This document shows, one piece after another, positions 8,101 to 9,683 of a stretch of DNA of 9,683 bases (position 1 is the stretch's first letter; every line of letters begins with the position of its first letter). Where the stretch lies: assembly GCA_031273305.1 (NCBI GenBank), contig JAISSC010000002.1:1-9683 (forward strand), given 5' to 3'. This DNA comes from Flavobacteriaceae bacterium (GTDB taxonomy: Bacteria; Bacteroidota; Bacteroidia; Flavobacteriales; Weeksellaceae). The notes beneath the pieces are model-generated. The model saw nothing but the letters and a program-made list of their open reading frames with translations. It was not told the DNA's origin and ran no database searches. Both the position numbers and the translations under genes were made by a program.

Positions 8101-9683
8101 AAATGGCTCGAACACAAAGAAATTCCAATTAAAAACGGCAAAGGAACTTATTCTCTTACAGCCAAACAGGAGTATATGCATGACGGGTTATTTGTATCTT
8201 CCTACCTGATAAACGAAAACGGCTATCAGAACAAAAGTTTTTCGATACCTATAACAGAAGAACCCAAAGATTTAAAAATAACCACTAAAGTTTTCAGGGA
8301 TAAAATTACTCCCGGAGCTAAAGAGACTTGGGAACTGACCATCAGCGGGAGAGACAAGGATAAAATTACGGCAGAAGTACTGGCTGCGATGTATGACGCT
8401 TCTCTGGATAAATTCCAATCTAACACCTACTCTTTTTCTCCCCGGGCATACTCTCCCTACGGAAGCCTGTATCAATATATTAAGATGTTAGGATATTATC
8501 CGAATCAGACAAGAAATACACCTTATTACGATTATCCATATTATAAAATCCCACAACAGGTTAATTTACAAGATTTTTATTTAGGCTATGACCGATTGTC
8601 TCCACCACCACCATCTTTAGGCTCAGTTTATAGAGCGGCAGCGGCTCCTGTCGGAGAATCGGAAGCACTTTATGAAAATAAAGATGTGGCAATGTCTGCC
8701 AATGTCGTATTCTCCGAAGTAAATATATCTAGGGAAAAAGCAGGAATAAGTGAAAAAAGCGGGGAATTTTCGGGAGTTCAGGTACGAACCAACTTGCAGG
8801 AAACTGCGTTTTTCTATCCTAACTTATACACAGATGAAAACGGAAATATAAAACTATCCTTTACCTCACCTGAAGCCTTAACCCAATGGAAATTATTGTT
8901 ACTAGCACATACGCAGGATTTACATTCCGGAACTGCCGCATTTTATACTCAAACTCAAAAGGATTTAATGGTAGTGCCGAATGTTCCTCGTTTCTTACGA
9001 GAGGGAGATGAAGTCACCATCAGTACTAAGATCAACAACCTGTCAGCAAAAAAATTATCCGGAAATGCCCGACTGTTCTTATTGGATGCATTGACCAACC
9101 AACCGATAGATGCCGACTTTGGAAACACTTCTGCCCTCAAAACTTTTCAAACGGAAGCATCGAAAAATTCGGAGATAAGCTGGACTATCAAAATTCCTGA
9201 AAATATCCGTGCAGTGACCTGCCGAATCGTAGCTCAGGCAGGGGACTTCTCCGACGGAGAAGAAAATACCTTACCAATATTGACCAACCGTATGCTTGTT
9301 ACCGAAACGTTGCCTGTCAGCATAAAGGAAAATCAGGCTAAGGAATACCATTTTGATAAACTTATCAACAACAAATCGAACTCACTCCAAAACTTTAATT
9401 TAAGTTTGGAACTGACCACCAACCCGATATGGCTGGCAGTCCTGTCTTTACCTTATTTAAGGGAATATCCTTATGAGTGTTCCGAGCAACTGTTTAGCCG
9501 TCTGTATGGTAATATACTTTCTACGTACATATTAAATTCCTCACCCAAGATCAAAAAAGTATTGGATAATTGGAACGCTCAGGAATTTAACGTTTCCAAT
9601 CTGGAGAAGAATCAGGAGTTAAAAAATATCTTACTGGAAGAAACCCCGTGGATACGCAATGCGGAGAACGAAAATGAACAGAG
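5179..9683 (+). CDS. Secreted alpha-2-macroglobulin-family protein, 3' end outside window
   Basis: The frame is open for 1501 codons from ATG 5179 to the window edge. The protein starts with a signal peptide, MRRIFLFLIILLTHFAMAQ, with likely cleavage after Ala18. There is no lipobox cysteine, so a soluble periplasmic or secreted form is expected. Residues about 20-330 are a mostly helical N-terminal region, and macroglobulin-like domains follow. Visible signatures are the MG2 motif TDRAIYRPGQ (566-575), VEEYKRPKFEV (654-664), a bait-region-domain-like stretch from FSVSTPKPSYKAGD (938-951) to about 1034, AAMYDASLD (1069-1077), a Tyr/Pro-rich segment (1084-1151), VRTNLQETAFFYP (1202-1214) and, in the thioester domain, YPYECSEQ (1430-1437) with Cys1434 and Gln1437 as predicted thioester partners. 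Family members trap proteases that attack the cell. Bacteroidota homologues are typically about 1800-2000 residues, so several hundred C-terminal residues are missing here only because the window ends. No pbpC-like gene, the partner in proteobacteria, lies next to it on the left. Confidence 0.93.
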   Translation, partial: MRRIFLFLIILLTHFAMAQKFNYEQKWKEIEQLSKEGNVKTLLPKVNEIYSQAKKENNTPEIIIALLYRSQIISHTEEDDEQDSYKPVIQDFEKEISQSKGITRLILQSLLAGIYQNYSEVNRWKRQDITEAQTLSDDISTWTSNQLLQKSLTLYKESVQDKELIQKERTENWKKILTTDEDINLYPTLYDILVNRYINALSNRSTDITYLEEADGAVKINKDSIIKDLISDLLKFHQNDSDRSAFLNIKLSEITKLSANNNLEQISEQVLKLAESHPDDKFSAYLYYSAARNIINSDKLKAFNICKKVTYTKNNSWSGNCKNLQEEIQSISLTSSIDAVLLPNENIPLTLGTTNLDKVYYRIYEVNPGVYSEITIKNSTTDRDGIFSTSNKKRIKNGTIELKHFDDFASHNTLVKLDGLPKGNYLIEFANTPDFNPAKDGTKNLLGQSYFMVNDRTLVELGDYQNPSYQLLNRKTGKILPNQSLTFFRRLNFSNKAPRILSEPLSIKTDANGILKLSGIIKEDSYNYLYLYEPESGSYIQLPSRYYYKENDDSYEITDRIVSFFTDRAIYRPGQKVYFKAILYTKNKGTATAAKNEKVTIYLNNPNGEEVSSIELTSNKYGSIFGEFILPQGGLTGNYSLESDFSNEDHYFSVEEYKRPKFEVTLDKPEGEYTLEKEVITTGKAVSYAGVPISTAKVIYRVERQEIFPFYRGYFPSYSSSPETITQGETLTNDEGKFTVPFTAKPKDARKDKEYRTYTYTVYADVTDINGETHSAETKVTIGDLPKKLTLIIPDTSTQKDFTKVVINSTNLNEVKEPSQGKLFLTRLISPARIILPNKIHSVPDYQLYDESIFTQYFPHLPYSEEEQNPQSWKKENNPVIYDFDTKNSDTINLKSKLSKGYYLVEALTLYGKDSIRTQKIIEILDDKTLKSTDNLFFSVSTPKPSYKAGDIIEINFFSDLKEATAVLHLESGNKWLEHKEIPIKNGKGTYSLTAKQEYMHDGLFVSSYLINENGYQNKSFSIPITEEPKDLKITTKVFRDKITPGAKETWELTISGRDKDKITAEVLAAMYDASLDKFQSNTYSFSPRAYSPYGSLYQYIKMLGYYPNQTRNTPYYDYPYYKIPQQVNLQDFYLGYDRLSPPPPSLGSVYRAAAAPVGESEALYENKDVAMSANVVFSEVNISREKAGISEKSGEFSGVQVRTNLQETAFFYPNLYTDENGNIKLSFTSPEALTQWKLLLLAHTQDLHSGTAAFYTQTQKDLMVVPNVPRFLREGDEVTISTKINNLSAKKLSGNARLFLLDALTNQPIDADFGNTSALKTFQTEASKNSEISWTIKIPENIRAVTCRIVAQAGDFSDGEENTLPILTNRMLVTETLPVSIKENQAKEYHFDKLINNKSNSLQNFNLSLELTTNPIWLAVLSLPYLREYPYECSEQLFSRLYGNILSTYILNSSPKIKKVLDNWNAQEFNVSNLEKNQELKNILLEETPWIRNAENENEQ

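Noticed and set aside
7999..9140. Minus-strand open frames of 60-67 codons inside the macroglobulin gene
   Set aside because: They are antisense to a continuous frame with clear family motifs and contain no plausible domains or start context.

Overview
The window is about 9.7 kb of AT-rich DNA that reads as a member of the Bacteroidota, probably the Flavobacteriia. The RecQ carries the C-terminal extension typical of that phylum. The TatC has the long first periplasmic loop typical of it. The large alpha-2-macroglobulin-like protein has the Bacteroidota architecture. Start regions are A-rich without strong Shine-Dalgarno sequences, and one start region has a perfect TAnnTTTG -7 box. No genus can be named from this window.

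Layout from left to right. Bases 1-387 have no recognisable gene. They hold a 24-bp hairpin (14-37), then a 206-bp segment bounded by a perfect 12-bp inverted repeat (138-149 and 332-343). Inside that segment are three consecutive palindromes, one of them a perfect 16-bp stem with a 3-nt loop. This looks like a small non-autonomous mobile or REP-like repeat. On the minus strand, 388-2589 is recQ. A divergent 85-bp start region follows, then two plus-strand genes 37 bp apart: kdsD (2675-3637, TTG start) and tatC (3675-4511). Next is a structured block of about 150 bp with a rho-independent-type terminator and a doubtful 51-codon ORF. An extremely AT-rich spacer of about 490 bp follows. Finally comes the 5' part (1501 codons) of a secreted alpha-2-macroglobulin-family protein that runs off the right edge.

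How the genes relate. KdsD makes arabinose 5-phosphate for Kdo and LPS synthesis, TatC is the core of the folded-protein translocase of the inner membrane, and the macroglobulin is an exported protease trap. Three of the four genes therefore concern the envelope, while RecQ is a DNA-repair helicase. From family knowledge, recQ diverging from kdsD-tatC is a housekeeping arrangement in flavobacteria and not an accessory island.

I see no convincing new multi-gene system. The most interesting points are molecular. TatC has lost several residues that are usually near-invariant (HVGVL for HLEEL, FLLP for FELP, TPGDIPSM for TPPDxxSQ). RecQ has lost all four zinc-binding cysteines. The macroglobulin keeps a CxEQ thioester motif and has a Tyr/Pro-rich segment where a bait region would lie. 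The inverted-repeat-bounded palindromic element at the left is the best candidate for an undescribed repeat family.
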